Source: Bdellovibrionales bacterium
GTDB lineage: Bacteria > Bdellovibrionota > UBA1018 > CAIPTA01
Direction: 5' to 3'
Assembly: GCA_021730855.1 (NCBI GenBank)
Contig: JAKFYM010000397.1
Span: 1-11,939 of the forward strand
Length of the DNA stretch: 11,939 bases
Position numbers and translations under genes: made by a program
The notes under the pieces: generated by a model
The model's database searches: none
What the model saw: the letters and a program-made list of their open reading frames with translations, nothing else
What the model was told of the DNA's origin: nothing
Shown: positions 1-6,788 of the stretch, in pieces
Layout: every line of letters starts with the position of its first letter
How positions within the stretch are numbered: position 1 is the stretch's first letter

Positions 1-102
1 CGTCTGTTCTACCTCCGCGGACTTTCTGGAAAAGCTGCTCGCGTGAAAACGAAGGACAGCATGAATACCGAGAGCTCTGGGGTCCAAGGCGCCAGAAGCT
101 AG
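1..102 (+). CDS. rplS: 50S ribosomal protein L19, C-terminal part (5' end outside window)
   Basis: The first 33 codons, read in frame from base 1 to a TAG at 100-102, contain RLFYLRG, then SGKAARVK. This is the conserved C-terminal end of L19 (typically K-L-Y-Y-L-R-x-x-x-G-K-A-A-R-I-K-E). L19 sits at the 30S-50S interface of the ribosome. A lineage-specific tail of about 16 residues rich in Ser, Gly and Asn follows the conserved part. The gene lies 13 bases upstream of rnhB on the same strand. The order rplS-rnhB-yraN is a common bacterial arrangement and supports the call. Only the 3' end is visible. Confidence 0.9.
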   Translation, partial: RLFYLRGLSGKAARVKTKDSMNTESSGVQGARS

Positions 103-115
103 TTTTTCGAAGATT

Positions 116-859
116 GTGGGGAAGGTGGGGATCCCAAATCTAGAAGAAGAAGCGTTGCTGTGGAAAGACGGCAGCGCTTTTGTTTTTGGTGTGGATGAGG
201 CGGGGCGGGGCTGCTTGGCCGGCCCGGTTTGCGCCGGGGTGAGCGCCTGGGCGCCCTTTTCTCCCGTCTTTGGCTTGCCCGTGGCCGTGCGGGATTCCAA
301 GGTGATGACCGAACCCCAGCGCGAGGGAGCCTTTGCTCCGGTACAGCAATACTCTCTGGCTTGGGGGGTGGGCTTTGCTTCCGCCCAGGAGATTGACCGC
401 TGGAACATCCTGAGAGCCACTCACCTCGCGATCGCTCGCGCCCTCGAGGCCGCCTTTGCTAAGCTTGCGGCCTTGGGCCTCTCGCCCTGGCAGCAAGCTT
501 CCTTCCTTACCGATGGCTCCCACTCCATGGTGAAGCAATGCCTTTTTTTCCTTTCCGTGGGGGACTACCAGGGCGAGTTTCCTTGCCTGCAGCGGTTGCG
601 GGGGCAGCGGTTTGTCGAGCGCTGCGTGGTGAAGGGGGACTCCAAGGTTTTCTCAATTGCCTGTGGATCGGTGCTCGCGAAGGTCAGTCGTGACCGGTAT
701 ATGCTGGAGCTTGACCGCCAGTATCCCACCTATGAATTTGCCGCGCATAAGGGGTATTCCACCGCCAAACACGTGGAGAATCTGCGCAAGGCGGGGCCGT
801 GTTTAGAGCACCGGCGTTCCTTCTCCCCTGTTTCCGAGACTTTGCTGCTCTTTCCTTAG
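116..859 (+). CDS. rnhB: Ribonuclease HII
   Basis: This cytoplasmic endonuclease cuts the RNA strand of RNA-DNA hybrids and removes misincorporated ribonucleotides. The 247-residue product has the family signature VDEAGRG at residues 26-32, which supplies the first two metal ligands (D27, E28). RDSK follows at 59-62, LTDG with D133, and the LAKVSRD block with D193 as the probable fourth carboxylate. HKGYSTAKH at 211-219 is the typical C-terminal block. It is longer than the usual 200 residues or so, mainly through extra sequence at about 138-172. The start is GTG at 116, 13 bases after rplS. A second GTG at 125 is also possible, and neither has a strong ribosome binding site. It is probably co-transcribed with rplS and yraN. 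Confidence 0.95.
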   Translation: MGKVGIPNLEEEALLWKDGSAFVFGVDEAGRGCLAGPVCAGVSAWAPFSPVFGLPVAVRDSKVMTEPQREGAFAPVQQYSLAWGVGFASAQEIDRWNILRATHLAIARALEAAFAKLAALGLSPWQQASFLTDGSHSMVKQCLFFLSVGDYQGEFPCLQRLRGQRFVERCVVKGDSKVFSIACGSVLAKVSRDRYMLELDRQYPTYEFAAHKGYSTAKHVENLRKAGPCLEHRRSFSPVSETLLLFP

Positions 860-886
860 GCCTTTTTTTGCACCTTCTCCTTCACG

Positions 887-1255
887 ATGAGCACTGAAAA
901 AGGCCGGAGGGCTGAGGAGGTTGCGCTCGAATATTTTCTTCAGCGCGGCTTTTGTTTTCTTGGAAAAAACGTGCGCACCAAAGTTGGAGAGATTGATCTC
1001 ATCCTGCGGCTTGCGGGCTTGCTGCTTTTTGTGGAGGTGAAAGGCAGGAAAAGCGACTGGGAGCATTCCGCCTGGCAGCCGCTCTGGCGGGGAAAAAAGC
1101 GCCGCTTGGCGCAGGCGATCCGGTTCTTTCTGGAGCGGGAACGGCTTCAGGGTGTGCGAGAGATTCGCTTGGATATTGTCTTCGTCACACAAGGCCGTGT
1201 AGCCGAACATTTTTCCGATGAGTTTCTCTCGGGGTTCGCTACAATTAGAGAATGA
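887..1255 (+). CDS. yraN: UPF0102 (YraN) family endonuclease-fold protein
   Basis: This 122-residue protein carries the UPF0102 signature: KGRRAEEVALEYFLQRGF at 5-22, GEIDLI at 34-39 and FVEVKGR at 48-54. D37, E50 and K52 form the expected PD-(D/E)xK nuclease core. The family is widespread and usually next to rnhB, and its physiological role is poorly defined. It begins 27 bases after rnhB, and its stop codon overlaps the ATG of the next gene by four bases (ATGA at 1252-1255), so the genes are probably translationally coupled. Family assignment is firm. Nuclease activity is an inference from the fold. Confidence 0.92.
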   Translation: MSTEKGRRAEEVALEYFLQRGFCFLGKNVRTKVGEIDLILRLAGLLLFVEVKGRKSDWEHSAWQPLWRGKKRRLAQAIRFFLERERLQGVREIRLDIVFVTQGRVAEHFSDEFLSGFATIRE

Positions 1256-1659
1256 GGAAGATCCTTAGTATCGTACTTTTGTTTAGTTTTTTTGCGCCGC
1301 TAGCTCAGGCAGAGAGTGAAACACTCACCGTTCTGGGCAAACGCGGAAAGATCGTGGCGAAGTCTGCGCTCTACGGAGCGGGCGGTGGCCTGGTGGTGGG
1401 CCTGGCGAGCCAGGTGTTTAAGAAGAAAGCGAAGAACATTTTCATGTTCGGTTCGCTGGGCATGTACGCGGGAATTCTTTTGGGAATTTATATCGTGAGC
1501 ACGACCTCGGATCCGAAGCCCTATGAAGGCCCAGACACCTATGATGACTACGGAGAGTTTAGCTCCCTGATCAAGCCACGGGAAGTGGTGTTTGAGGCCA
1601 GTCGCAAGGAACCACTCAAGGGAGCGATTCAGCTCAGCCTTGTGCGCCTTACTTTTTAG
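1252..1659 (+). CDS. Small exported or membrane protein of unknown function
   Basis: I do not recognise a characterised family. The 135-residue product begins with a good signal peptide (MRKILSIVLLFSFFAPLAQA, predicted cleavage after residue 20). A glycine-rich hydrophobic stretch follows at 39-55 (YGAGGGLVVGLASQV), then a basic KKKAKN turn and a second hydrophobic segment at 63-83. The two segments could form a membrane hairpin. A polar, acidic region (DTYDDYGEF, 95-103) and a charged C-terminus come last. The ATG overlaps the yraN stop, so it belongs to the rplS-rnhB-yraN transcript. Its 3' end overlaps the convergent gene at 1649-1861 by 11 bases. Confidence 0.75.
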   Translation: MRKILSIVLLFSFFAPLAQAESETLTVLGKRGKIVAKSALYGAGGGLVVGLASQVFKKKAKNIFMFGSLGMYAGILLGIYIVSTTSDPKPYEGPDTYDDYGEFSSLIKPREVVFEASRKEPLKGAIQLSLVRLTF

Positions 1660-1861
1660 TTCGCTTTTTTTCTTTGCCCTCGATCCAAAGGGAAATCAAG
1701 AGGGCCGCTTTCTTGGCCACTCGCGGATTTTCTAGCAGAGAACTTTGCAGTTTTTTCTGCAATTGCTCCACTTCCATTTTCACTTGGCGCAGGGATTCTT
1801 GTTTGCCCGTGGCTTCGCTATGATTGGGATACTGGTAGGGCTTGCTGCGCTTATTGACCAC
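1649..1861 (-). CDS. Small basic coiled-coil-like protein of unknown function
   Basis: The 70-residue product has no family I recognise. A basic N-terminus is followed by a heptad-like segment (VKMEVEQLQKKLQSSLLENP, about residues 27-46), a hydrophobic helix (KKAALLISLWIEG) and a lysine-rich tail (KEKKRTKK). The start is GTG at 1861, preceded by AGGA with six bases of spacing, which favours real translation. It lies 16 bases downstream of the 63-residue gene at 1878-2069 and converges with the exported-protein gene at 1252-1659. It is probably the last gene of the ssb transcript. Moderate confidence, because evidence rests on length, ribosome binding site and context. Confidence 0.55.
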   Translation of the reverse strand: MVNKRSKPYQYPNHSEATGKQESLRQVKMEVEQLQKKLQSSLLENPRVAKKAALLISLWIEGKEKKRTKK

Positions 1862-1877
1862 GGGGGTTCCTAAAATT

Positions 1878-2069
1878 TTAAGCGGCGCGACGGCGGCGCT
1901 GCTGGCCCTCGGGGGCTTTGCTATCTTTTGTGCTAGCCACTTTTTCGCTCACCTTGGTCATGAAGCAGTCGCCATTCACTTCGGTGAAGGCGTACCACTC
2001 TTTGCCAAGTTTTTGGTAGAGCACGTGGGCTAGGCTGTAGTTGCTATTTTTGCTGAATTTTCTTTTCAT
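1878..2069 (-). CDS. Small basic protein of unknown function, downstream of ssb
   Basis: The frame opens upstream, but the start is set at the ATG at 2067-2069 because a strong AGGAGG precedes it by about five bases. That gives a 63-residue protein: MKRKFSKNSNYSLAHVLYQKLGKEWYAF, then TEVNGDCFMTKVSEKVAST. The tail is Lys/Arg/Ala-rich and disordered-looking, ending RRRRAA. The first 40 residues look like a small alpha/beta domain with a conserved-looking KEWYAFTEVNGD strand-turn. No known family is recognised. It is 74 bases downstream of ssb, and the ribosome binding site is partly covered by an inverted repeat at 2077-2125. The highly basic tail suggests nucleic-acid or ribosome contact, which is inference only. 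Confidence 0.6.
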   Translation of the reverse strand: MKRKFSKNSNYSLAHVLYQKLGKEWYAFTEVNGDCFMTKVSEKVASTKDSKAPEGQQRRRRAA

Positions 2070-2076
2070 GACTCCT

Positions 2077-2125
2077 CCTGAGTGCGTAAGAAAAATGTTG
2101 ATACAATCCTCTCGGCGCACTCAGG
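2077..2125 (-). promoter_or_regulatory. Inverted repeat covering the ribosome binding site of the 63-residue gene
   Basis: A perfect 10 bp inverted repeat (CCTGAGTGCG at 2077-2086, CGCACTCAGG at 2116-2125) encloses a 29-base loop between the ssb stop and the next ATG. In the - strand transcript the second arm ends in CAGG, and its AGG is the first half of the AGGAGG ribosome binding site of the next gene. Pairing would therefore partly hide the site. There is no T-run, so it does not look like a terminator. A role in translational control, or as a protein-binding site, is inference. Confidence 0.5.
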
Positions 2126-2143
2126 AAAAGAGTTTAGCTTTTT

Positions 2144-2542
2144 TTATTGGTAAGCGATGGCTTCCACTTCTTCGATGCTAGCCATTGCCGGGGTGGGCTG
2201 GCCTTTGGGGTTTCCGAGGAAAGTCACACGGTCGGCTACTATTTCGGCAGTTTTCCGTGGATTTCCTTCTTTATCCGTCCAGCTATTCATCTGGAGTTCG
2301 CCCTCGACCAGGATCCGTGAGCCTTTACAGAGGTATTTGGTGCAGATTTCCCCCTGCTTTCCCCACACTTTCACACGGTGCCAATAAGTGTCCTTGCGTA
2401 CCTCGCCCTCGCTGTTCTTTGTTTCCCGATTCGTGGCGAGGGAAAGCGTGGCGATGGGTTGGCCCTTCGGGGTGTAACGAAGCTCGGGATCGTTTCCGAT
2501 ATTTCCGAGGAGAAATATTTTATTCATATTGCCGTTGCTCAT
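2144..2542 (-). CDS. ssb: Single-stranded DNA-binding protein
   Basis: SSB coats single-stranded DNA during replication, recombination and repair. The 132-residue product shows the OB-fold landmarks: MNKIFLLGNIGNDPELRYTPKGQPIA at 6-31, LATNRE, WHRVKVWGKQGE at 54-65, KGSRILVEGELQ at 73-84, WTDKEGNPRKTAEIVADRV at 88-106. The start is the ATG at 2542, preceded by AGGAG. A second Met at residue 6 matches the usual family start but lacks such a site. It is short compared with the E. coli protein (178 residues). The disordered linker is almost absent, and the C-terminus (IEEVEAIAYQ) does not carry the classic DDDIPF partner-binding tip. Confidence 0.93.
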   Translation of the reverse strand: MSNGNMNKIFLLGNIGNDPELRYTPKGQPIATLSLATNRETKNSEGEVRKDTYWHRVKVWGKQGEICTKYLCKGSRILVEGELQMNSWTDKEGNPRKTAEIVADRVTFLGNPKGQPTPAMASIEEVEAIAYQ

Positions 2543-2675
2543 AGGGACTCTCCTGTTTGGGCCTTAGAGCTGGTTAAAAAAGTGGAGGCTTGCTCTTAGT
2601 GGCCGTTGCCAAAAGGAGATCAGGTTTCGCGCCAGCCACGTCGTGGGCAGGTCATGAAGGAGAAAGGCAGAATTT

Positions 2676-2690
2676 TTCCGGTGGCCGGAA
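2676..2690. other. Short perfect hairpin just downstream of the protease-barrel gene
   Basis: TTCCGG and CCGGAA flank a three-base loop immediately after the stop codon of the 963-residue gene (stop at 2696-2698, - strand). The position suits a weak transcription terminator or a 3' stabilising hairpin for that gene. However, the downstream side in the - strand reads AAAATT rather than a T-run, so intrinsic termination is doubtful. Confidence 0.3.
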
Positions 2691-2695
2691 TCTGG

Positions 2696-5587
2696 TCAGA
2701 GAGAAGAATGCGTTTCGGTCTTGTTTGTGACAGCGGAGGAAGTGCCGAACATGCCCACATTCAGGCCGAGGAAAAAAATCCAGTCGCCACCGAACCTGTC
2801 CTCTAGTCCGTAGTGAATCCCCGTCTGGAGCGTCAGGGGGAGATGATAAAAGGCAGAGCCCTTGAGCAACAGGTCCACGCCCACGCCACTTAGAATATTT
2901 TCGCCAAAGGAGTCCATTTCATAGCCAAGGAAAACATTGCTGCGGTAGCGAGCCACTAGGCTAGAGGTGCCGGCGTCGGCGAGAAATTTTAGGCCCCAAC
3001 TTTCGATGAACAGGGGAGCAGTGCCCAGGCCACGGTGAGGATGCGCAAGAGGCAGGGTGTAGGCCAGGTTTACGGTGGCGATGCGCTGGCCGAAGAGGGT
3101 GTCGAGGGGATAGCCGCGCACCACGAAGGTGGAGGGCGAAAGGGGAGAGGGGCCGCCGCCAAGATAGTAGTTCGAGGCTAGGATCGAATTGGTGGTGATG
3201 CCCGCATTGGCCGCGAGGCTCACGCTATGAGAGGGATGAAAGCCGCGGGCGTAGATGTCGAGCTTGGGGCGCGTTTCGAAAAAAAGCCGCTCATTGCGGG
3301 CTTTGGGGAATACGGCCGCGTAGGCGTTGAAGGACATGCCGTAGTTGGGCTCCATCGCGGAGGGGGATTGTCCAACGCGTGTGTAGTTGAAGTTATGGAA
3401 GGCGATGGTGCTCTGCGTGGCGCGGCCGAAGAGGGTGCGTTCCTGAAAGGCGGCGCCAAAGGAGAGGTAGGTTTCGTAAAGCGGGAAACCGAATTCGGCG
3501 GAATAAGTGGCGGAGCGGTTCGAGAGGTCGCGCGAGATGAAGTAGCTATTGGTCTGCCGGGCCTGGAGGAAAAACTGCGTTTTGTACATGCGGTTATTGT
3601 AGAAGGCACTATAAATAGGAAATGTAGCGCGAGTATCGTACTGCGCGAGCAGGCCATAGCGATGGTATTCGAGAGGATCGTTGCCACCGGTGCTGGCTCC
3701 GACTAGGAATCCTTCTTCGGCCGCCACGATCTCCGGCAGCCAATATTGCGGCCAGAGCGAAGTGGCCGGGGAGCTGAGGGCGCGATAGGGCTGAGAGGGA
3801 GGGAAGGAATCACCGCGGGACTCTGGGCTGGAGGGCGGTTCTGGAGCGGGGGCCTGGTTCGTGAGGAACTGGTGCAAATCTTCCTTTGGGGAAGGAGACG
3901 CTTGGCTGGCCGTGGATTCCAGGCGCGCCAGATCGAGGCCATTGAGGCCATAGGCCTGCACGAGCAAGGATTTTCCCTCGGCATCAAGGGGGATGGGGCG
4001 GTCTACATAGCCTGACCTGCTGCTGAGCACGAGGTCAATATTTTTTGTTTTAGCAGAGACGCGGTAGATCTCCTGGGGACCATAGCCGTAAGAGCCCGCA
4101 AAATAAATGTCTCCATTTGCGTTGAGAAAAGGATTGCGCTCATAGGCGGGAAGCGCGGTGTCTTGCCTCGTCACTAGGACGGGGCCTCCGCCCTCGAGCG
4201 AAAGTTTGTAGATGCGCTCGGCGCCTTGGTTCTTGTGCCAGGAGAACACGGCGGTACTTCCTTGGACAAAAAGGCCAGAGAGGCGTTCAAGCGGCGGGCC
4301 GGTGAAGAGCACGCGCTCTTGTTCCGAGCTTAGGCTCTGCCAGAGAATACTTTGGCTGGTGTCGTTGTTCTCGCGAATATAGAGGAGGCCATCTTGAGTG
4401 AATGCGGGATCGCGCCCGCGCAGGGTGTTGGGAATCGCTGACGTGCTTCCGTCTTCCCAGAGATAGAGTTTGCTAAAGAAGCGCTCAAAGGGAGCGGTGT
4501 CGTAAGCGGCATAGGCCACTTTTTTTCCATCGGCGGAGACGGCGATTTGATTGGGGGCGGAGAGATAACGATAATCGAGACGCCCAACTTCTGTGTTTTC
4601 GCAGGGGGCATTCGCGGGGATGCGCGCGAGATGGTGGCCGTGGTCATGGTCCTCCTCGGAAAAATAAATCCAACCGTCAGCGCTAAGAGCCTGGCCGCCG
4701 GTGTGGCGACCCGAGCGAGTGAGCCGGCAGGGAGCGGGAAGCTGCGCGCGGGGGAGATGGGCCTGCAAGCGAGAGGTGGACTCGCTCCAGATGGTGCTCC
4801 AGTCTTTTCCTGTTAGCGATTCGATTTTGCGATTGGGCTGAAAGGGGAGCTGCCCGGCATTGAGATAACTGAGCTCTCCCGGAAGGCCCGGGCGATTGTG
4901 GGAAGGCAGTGCCTGGATGGTGTAGCCCATGAGGTAGGCCATGTCTCTTCCTGGCCACCAACCATTGCCGTCGTTGAAACGATCGATAGAGGTGTAGTCG
5001 CTGGAGGTGAGCTGCCGGGTGTGCGCGGCTTCGCGAAGGAGGGCAAGGAAAAGAGGGGAGCGCCCGCGCCCTCCGGAAGTGTGGGCGGTTTCTTCGTAGA
5101 CGGCGAGGCCCTCTATCAGCCAATTGGCCTGCATGCCGTTGGGTTTTACCCAGCTGCCAAAAATGCTGCGCAAGGGAGAATAGAATCCGTGGGTGGTGTC
5201 GTTGGCGATGAGGTGGGTGAGTTCGTGCGTGGCCAGCTCGTTCACCCAATTGTAGTAATGGCCCAGGGAGGAATCTTTGTCGAAGGGCACGGCATAGACT
5301 TCCATATGGGTGTTGGGAAAGTTCGCGGCGAAGCCATTGGCGGCGTCGGAGGGATCCATCACCACGATGTCGACGGGCACGGGCAATTTCCAACGCAGGT
5401 CGCTTTCCAGTTTTGGCAGCGCACGTTCGAGGGAAGCGGCAAAGGTGCGGGCGTAGATTTCCAGGGGCGCGGTGTGGTGCACGCGGAAATTCGGGGTATG
5501 GAGGGTGAGCCATTTTTCTCCCGAGGGAGCGGCCGCCTGAGCGGAGAGGGAAAAGAAAAAGAGTGGCAAAAAGTGGAGAAGGAACAT
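2696..5587 (-). CDS. Exported peptidase MA-like / beta-propeller / Omp85-like outer-membrane barrel protein
   Basis: The 963-residue protein has a signal peptide (residues 1-18). A zinc-peptidase domain follows with HELTH at 121-125 and WLIEGLAVYEE at 156-166. The two histidines and probably E159 bind zinc, with E122 catalytic, as in 'peptidase MA-like' gluzincins. Residues about 290-560 contain repeated WD40/TolB-like propeller blades (IAVSADGKKVAYAAYD, FLNANGDIYFAGSY). A Pro/Ser-rich linker spans about 560-605. From about 610 the sequence alternates aromatic and polar residues like a beta-barrel. It includes YYLGGGPSPLSPSTFVVRGYP (807-827), whose VRGY resembles the L6 motif of Omp85 proteins. 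It probably acts at the outer membrane with the protease facing the periplasm or the surface. Substrate and function are unknown. It is divergent from lgt with 19 bases between the starts. Confidence 0.8.
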   Translation of the reverse strand: MFLLHFLPLFFFSLSAQAAAPSGEKWLTLHTPNFRVHHTAPLEIYARTFAASLERALPKLESDLRWKLPVPVDIVVMDPSDAANGFAANFPNTHMEVYAVPFDKDSSLGHYYNWVNELATHELTHLIANDTTHGFYSPLRSIFGSWVKPNGMQANWLIEGLAVYEETAHTSGGRGRSPLFLALLREAAHTRQLTSSDYTSIDRFNDGNGWWPGRDMAYLMGYTIQALPSHNRPGLPGELSYLNAGQLPFQPNRKIESLTGKDWSTIWSESTSRLQAHLPRAQLPAPCRLTRSGRHTGGQALSADGWIYFSEEDHDHGHHLARIPANAPCENTEVGRLDYRYLSAPNQIAVSADGKKVAYAAYDTAPFERFFSKLYLWEDGSTSAIPNTLRGRDPAFTQDGLLYIRENNDTSQSILWQSLSSEQERVLFTGPPLERLSGLFVQGSTAVFSWHKNQGAERIYKLSLEGGGPVLVTRQDTALPAYERNPFLNANGDIYFAGSYGYGPQEIYRVSAKTKNIDLVLSSRSGYVDRPIPLDAEGKSLLVQAYGLNGLDLARLESTASQASPSPKEDLHQFLTNQAPAPEPPSSPESRGDSFPPSQPYRALSSPATSLWPQYWLPEIVAAEEGFLVGASTGGNDPLEYHRYGLLAQYDTRATFPIYSAFYNNRMYKTQFFLQARQTNSYFISRDLSNRSATYSAEFGFPLYETYLSFGAAFQERTLFGRATQSTIAFHNFNYTRVGQSPSAMEPNYGMSFNAYAAVFPKARNERLFFETRPKLDIYARGFHPSHSVSLAANAGITTNSILASNYYLGGGPSPLSPSTFVVRGYPLDTLFGQRIATVNLAYTLPLAHPHRGLGTAPLFIESWGLKFLADAGTSSLVARYRSNVFLGYEMDSFGENILSGVGVDLLLKGSAFYHLPLTLQTGIHYGLEDRFGGDWIFFLGLNVGMFGTSSAVTNKTETHSSL

Positions 5588-5606
5588 AGATTCAAACTCT
5601 ACCGTT

Positions 5607-6422
5607 ATGATTCCTTATCCGCAAATCGATCCCGTGATCTTTCGCATCGGCCCGCTGGCTCCGCGCTGGTATGGCTTGATGTACCTTTTGGGATTTTTCT
5701 ACACCTATCGTTTGCTGAAAAAATACCACCGCTGGATGGGCTTAAAAGGCACCGAGCAGGTGGACACCATGCTCACGATCATGGTGCTTGGGCTGATCCT
5801 CGGGGCGCGCCTGGTGTACGTGGTTTTTTACAATTGGGAAGCCACGATGGCCGGCCCATGGTGGGAGCCGATTGCGATCTGGCATGGGGGCTTGGCTTTT
5901 CACGGCGGCTTATTAGGAGTGACGCTTTCCAGTGTGTACGTGGCGCGCAAGTATGGATTGCCATGGACGCGGCTCGCGGATGTGTTGTCAATGGCCACCC
6001 CTGTGGGCTTGGGCTTAGGACGGATCGCCAACTTCATCAATGGCGAGCTCTGGGGCCGGGTGACGGATGTGCCCTGGGCCATGGTATTCCCCGACGCTGG
6101 CCCGCTGCCACGCCACCCCTCGCAGCTCTATGAATCCTTTTTCGAGGGACTAGTTCTCTTCCTGATTCTGCGTTTCGTTTGGTCGCGCAAGCCCAAGGTG
6201 GGTGTGGTGACGGCGGTCTTTTTACTGTCCTATGCCTTCTTCCGCACAATGATAGAATTCGTACGCGAGCCCGACGCCCAGGTGGGATTTCTGCTCGGCT
6301 ACGCCACGATGGGACAGCTCCTTAGCATTGCCATCGTGATCTTCGGCGGCACACTATTGTGGTATTCCCTAAAATATGGCGCGCCGCATGATTCGCCGGC
6401 CACGCTGAAGAAAAAAGCATAA
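5607..6422 (+). CDS. lgt: Prolipoprotein diacylglyceryl transferase
   Basis: Lgt is the inner-membrane enzyme that moves a diacylglyceryl group from phosphatidylglycerol to the lipobox cysteine of prolipoproteins. The 271-residue product has the expected multi-helix hydrophobic profile. It carries the conserved blocks HGGLAFHGG at 93-101, GRIANFINGELWGR at 138-151 (the Lgt signature, with essential Arg), RHPSQLYE at 169-176 and EFVREPD at 217-223. Length matches the family. The ATG at 5607 gives the canonical N-terminus (IDPVIFRIGPLAPRWYGLMY). No clear ribosome binding site precedes it. The promoter must lie within the start of the divergent gene, because only 19 bases separate the two. Confidence 0.96.
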   Translation: MIPYPQIDPVIFRIGPLAPRWYGLMYLLGFFYTYRLLKKYHRWMGLKGTEQVDTMLTIMVLGLILGARLVYVVFYNWEATMAGPWWEPIAIWHGGLAFHGGLLGVTLSSVYVARKYGLPWTRLADVLSMATPVGLGLGRIANFINGELWGRVTDVPWAMVFPDAGPLPRHPSQLYESFFEGLVLFLILRFVWSRKPKVGVVTAVFLLSYAFFRTMIEFVREPDAQVGFLLGYATMGQLLSIAIVIFGGTLLWYSLKYGAPHDSPATLKKKA

Positions 6423-6502
6423 GCCCCCAAGGTGGAAGTTTTCTTTTCCACGCCGGTCTGGTAGTCCTTAGCAAATTCATATCACTCAAAAATCTTTGAC
6501 GT

Positions 6503-6578
6503 GCCCAGATAGCTCAGTCGGTAGAGCAACGCCCTGAAAAGGCGTGTGTCGGCAGTTCGATTCTGTCTCTGGGCACCA
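6503..6578 (+). tRNA. tRNA-Phe (GAA), 3' CCA encoded
   Basis: This is a complete cloverleaf of 76 bases. The acceptor stem GCCCAGA pairs with TCTGGGC, followed by discriminator A and encoded CCA. The D-stem is GCTC/GAGC, and the anticodon stem ACGCC/GGCGT carries loop CTGAAAA (anticodon GAA, Phe). The variable loop is GTGTC, and the T-arm is GGCAG-TTCGATT-CTGTC. It lies 80 bases after lgt and is followed at once by a strong terminator. Its 3' end is the apparent source or target of the repeats that structure the rest of the window. Confidence 0.97.
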
Positions 6579-6580
6579 AA

Positions 6581-6617
6581 TAAAAAAACCTACGGCCAAA
6601 GGCCGTGGGTTTTTTTA
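6581..6617. terminator. Bidirectional intrinsic terminator of tRNA-Phe
   Basis: Seven A, then CCTACGGCC, loop AAA, GGCCGTGGG, then seven T. The GC-rich stem (one T-G wobble) is flanked by an A-run and a T-run that extend the pairing, with a T and A outside as well. It begins three bases after the tRNA CCA and would stop the tRNA transcript. By symmetry it could also stop - strand transcription arriving from the accessory region. Confidence 0.9.
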
Positions 6618-6672
6618 TTTGTGGCTCATGGGATATGGATGGAGATTGCCCGCCGAAGGCGCAGGCAGTTCA

Positions 6673-6715
6673 CCAAAATAGCAGGAGGCTATTTTGGCGG
6701 CGCTCGTAGAGCGCC
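6673..6715. repeat. Two adjacent perfect hairpins in the first noncoding spacer
   Basis: CCAAAATAGC (6673-6682) pairs with GCTATTTTGG (6688-6697) over a five-base AGGAG loop. GGCGCTC (6699-6705) pairs with GAGCGCC (6709-6715) over GTA. They fill the middle of the 200-base segment between tRNA-Phe and its first truncated copy, which has no convincing gene. A Gly/Arg-coding, GC-rich stretch continues to about 6745. This could be a structured RNA, a folded single-stranded recombination site or a terminator remnant. Confidence 0.45.
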
Positions 6716-6747
6716 CTCGGAGCGAAGCGGAGAGGCGAGGGTACGGA

Positions 6748-6778
6748 GTGCCCGAAGCAATTCTGTCTCTGGGCACCA
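6748..6778 (+). pseudogene. Truncated tRNA-Phe copy (acceptor and 3' end only)
   Basis: ATTCTGTCTCTGGGCACCA (6760-6778) is identical over 19 bases to the 3' end of the intact tRNA-Phe (6560-6578), exactly 200 bases upstream. GTGCCC at 6748-6753 can pair with GGGCAC at 6771-6776, as in the real acceptor stem. The D-arm, the anticodon arm and most of the T-arm are missing. It is therefore a tRNA with an internal deletion, or an attachment-site copy, and cannot be a working tRNA. It opens the accessory region containing the dioxygenase. Confidence 0.8.
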
Positions 6779-6788
6779 TTTAAAAACG

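Noticed and set aside
4898..6133. 411-codon + strand reading frame across the start of the protease-barrel gene and lgt
   Set aside because: It is a shadow frame. It overlaps two well-supported genes in other frames and has Gly/Val-rich, family-less sequence.
6432..6451. GTGGAA/TTCCAC hairpin after lgt
   Set aside because: Only six base pairs with an eight-base loop and no T-run afterwards. Too weak to call a terminator.
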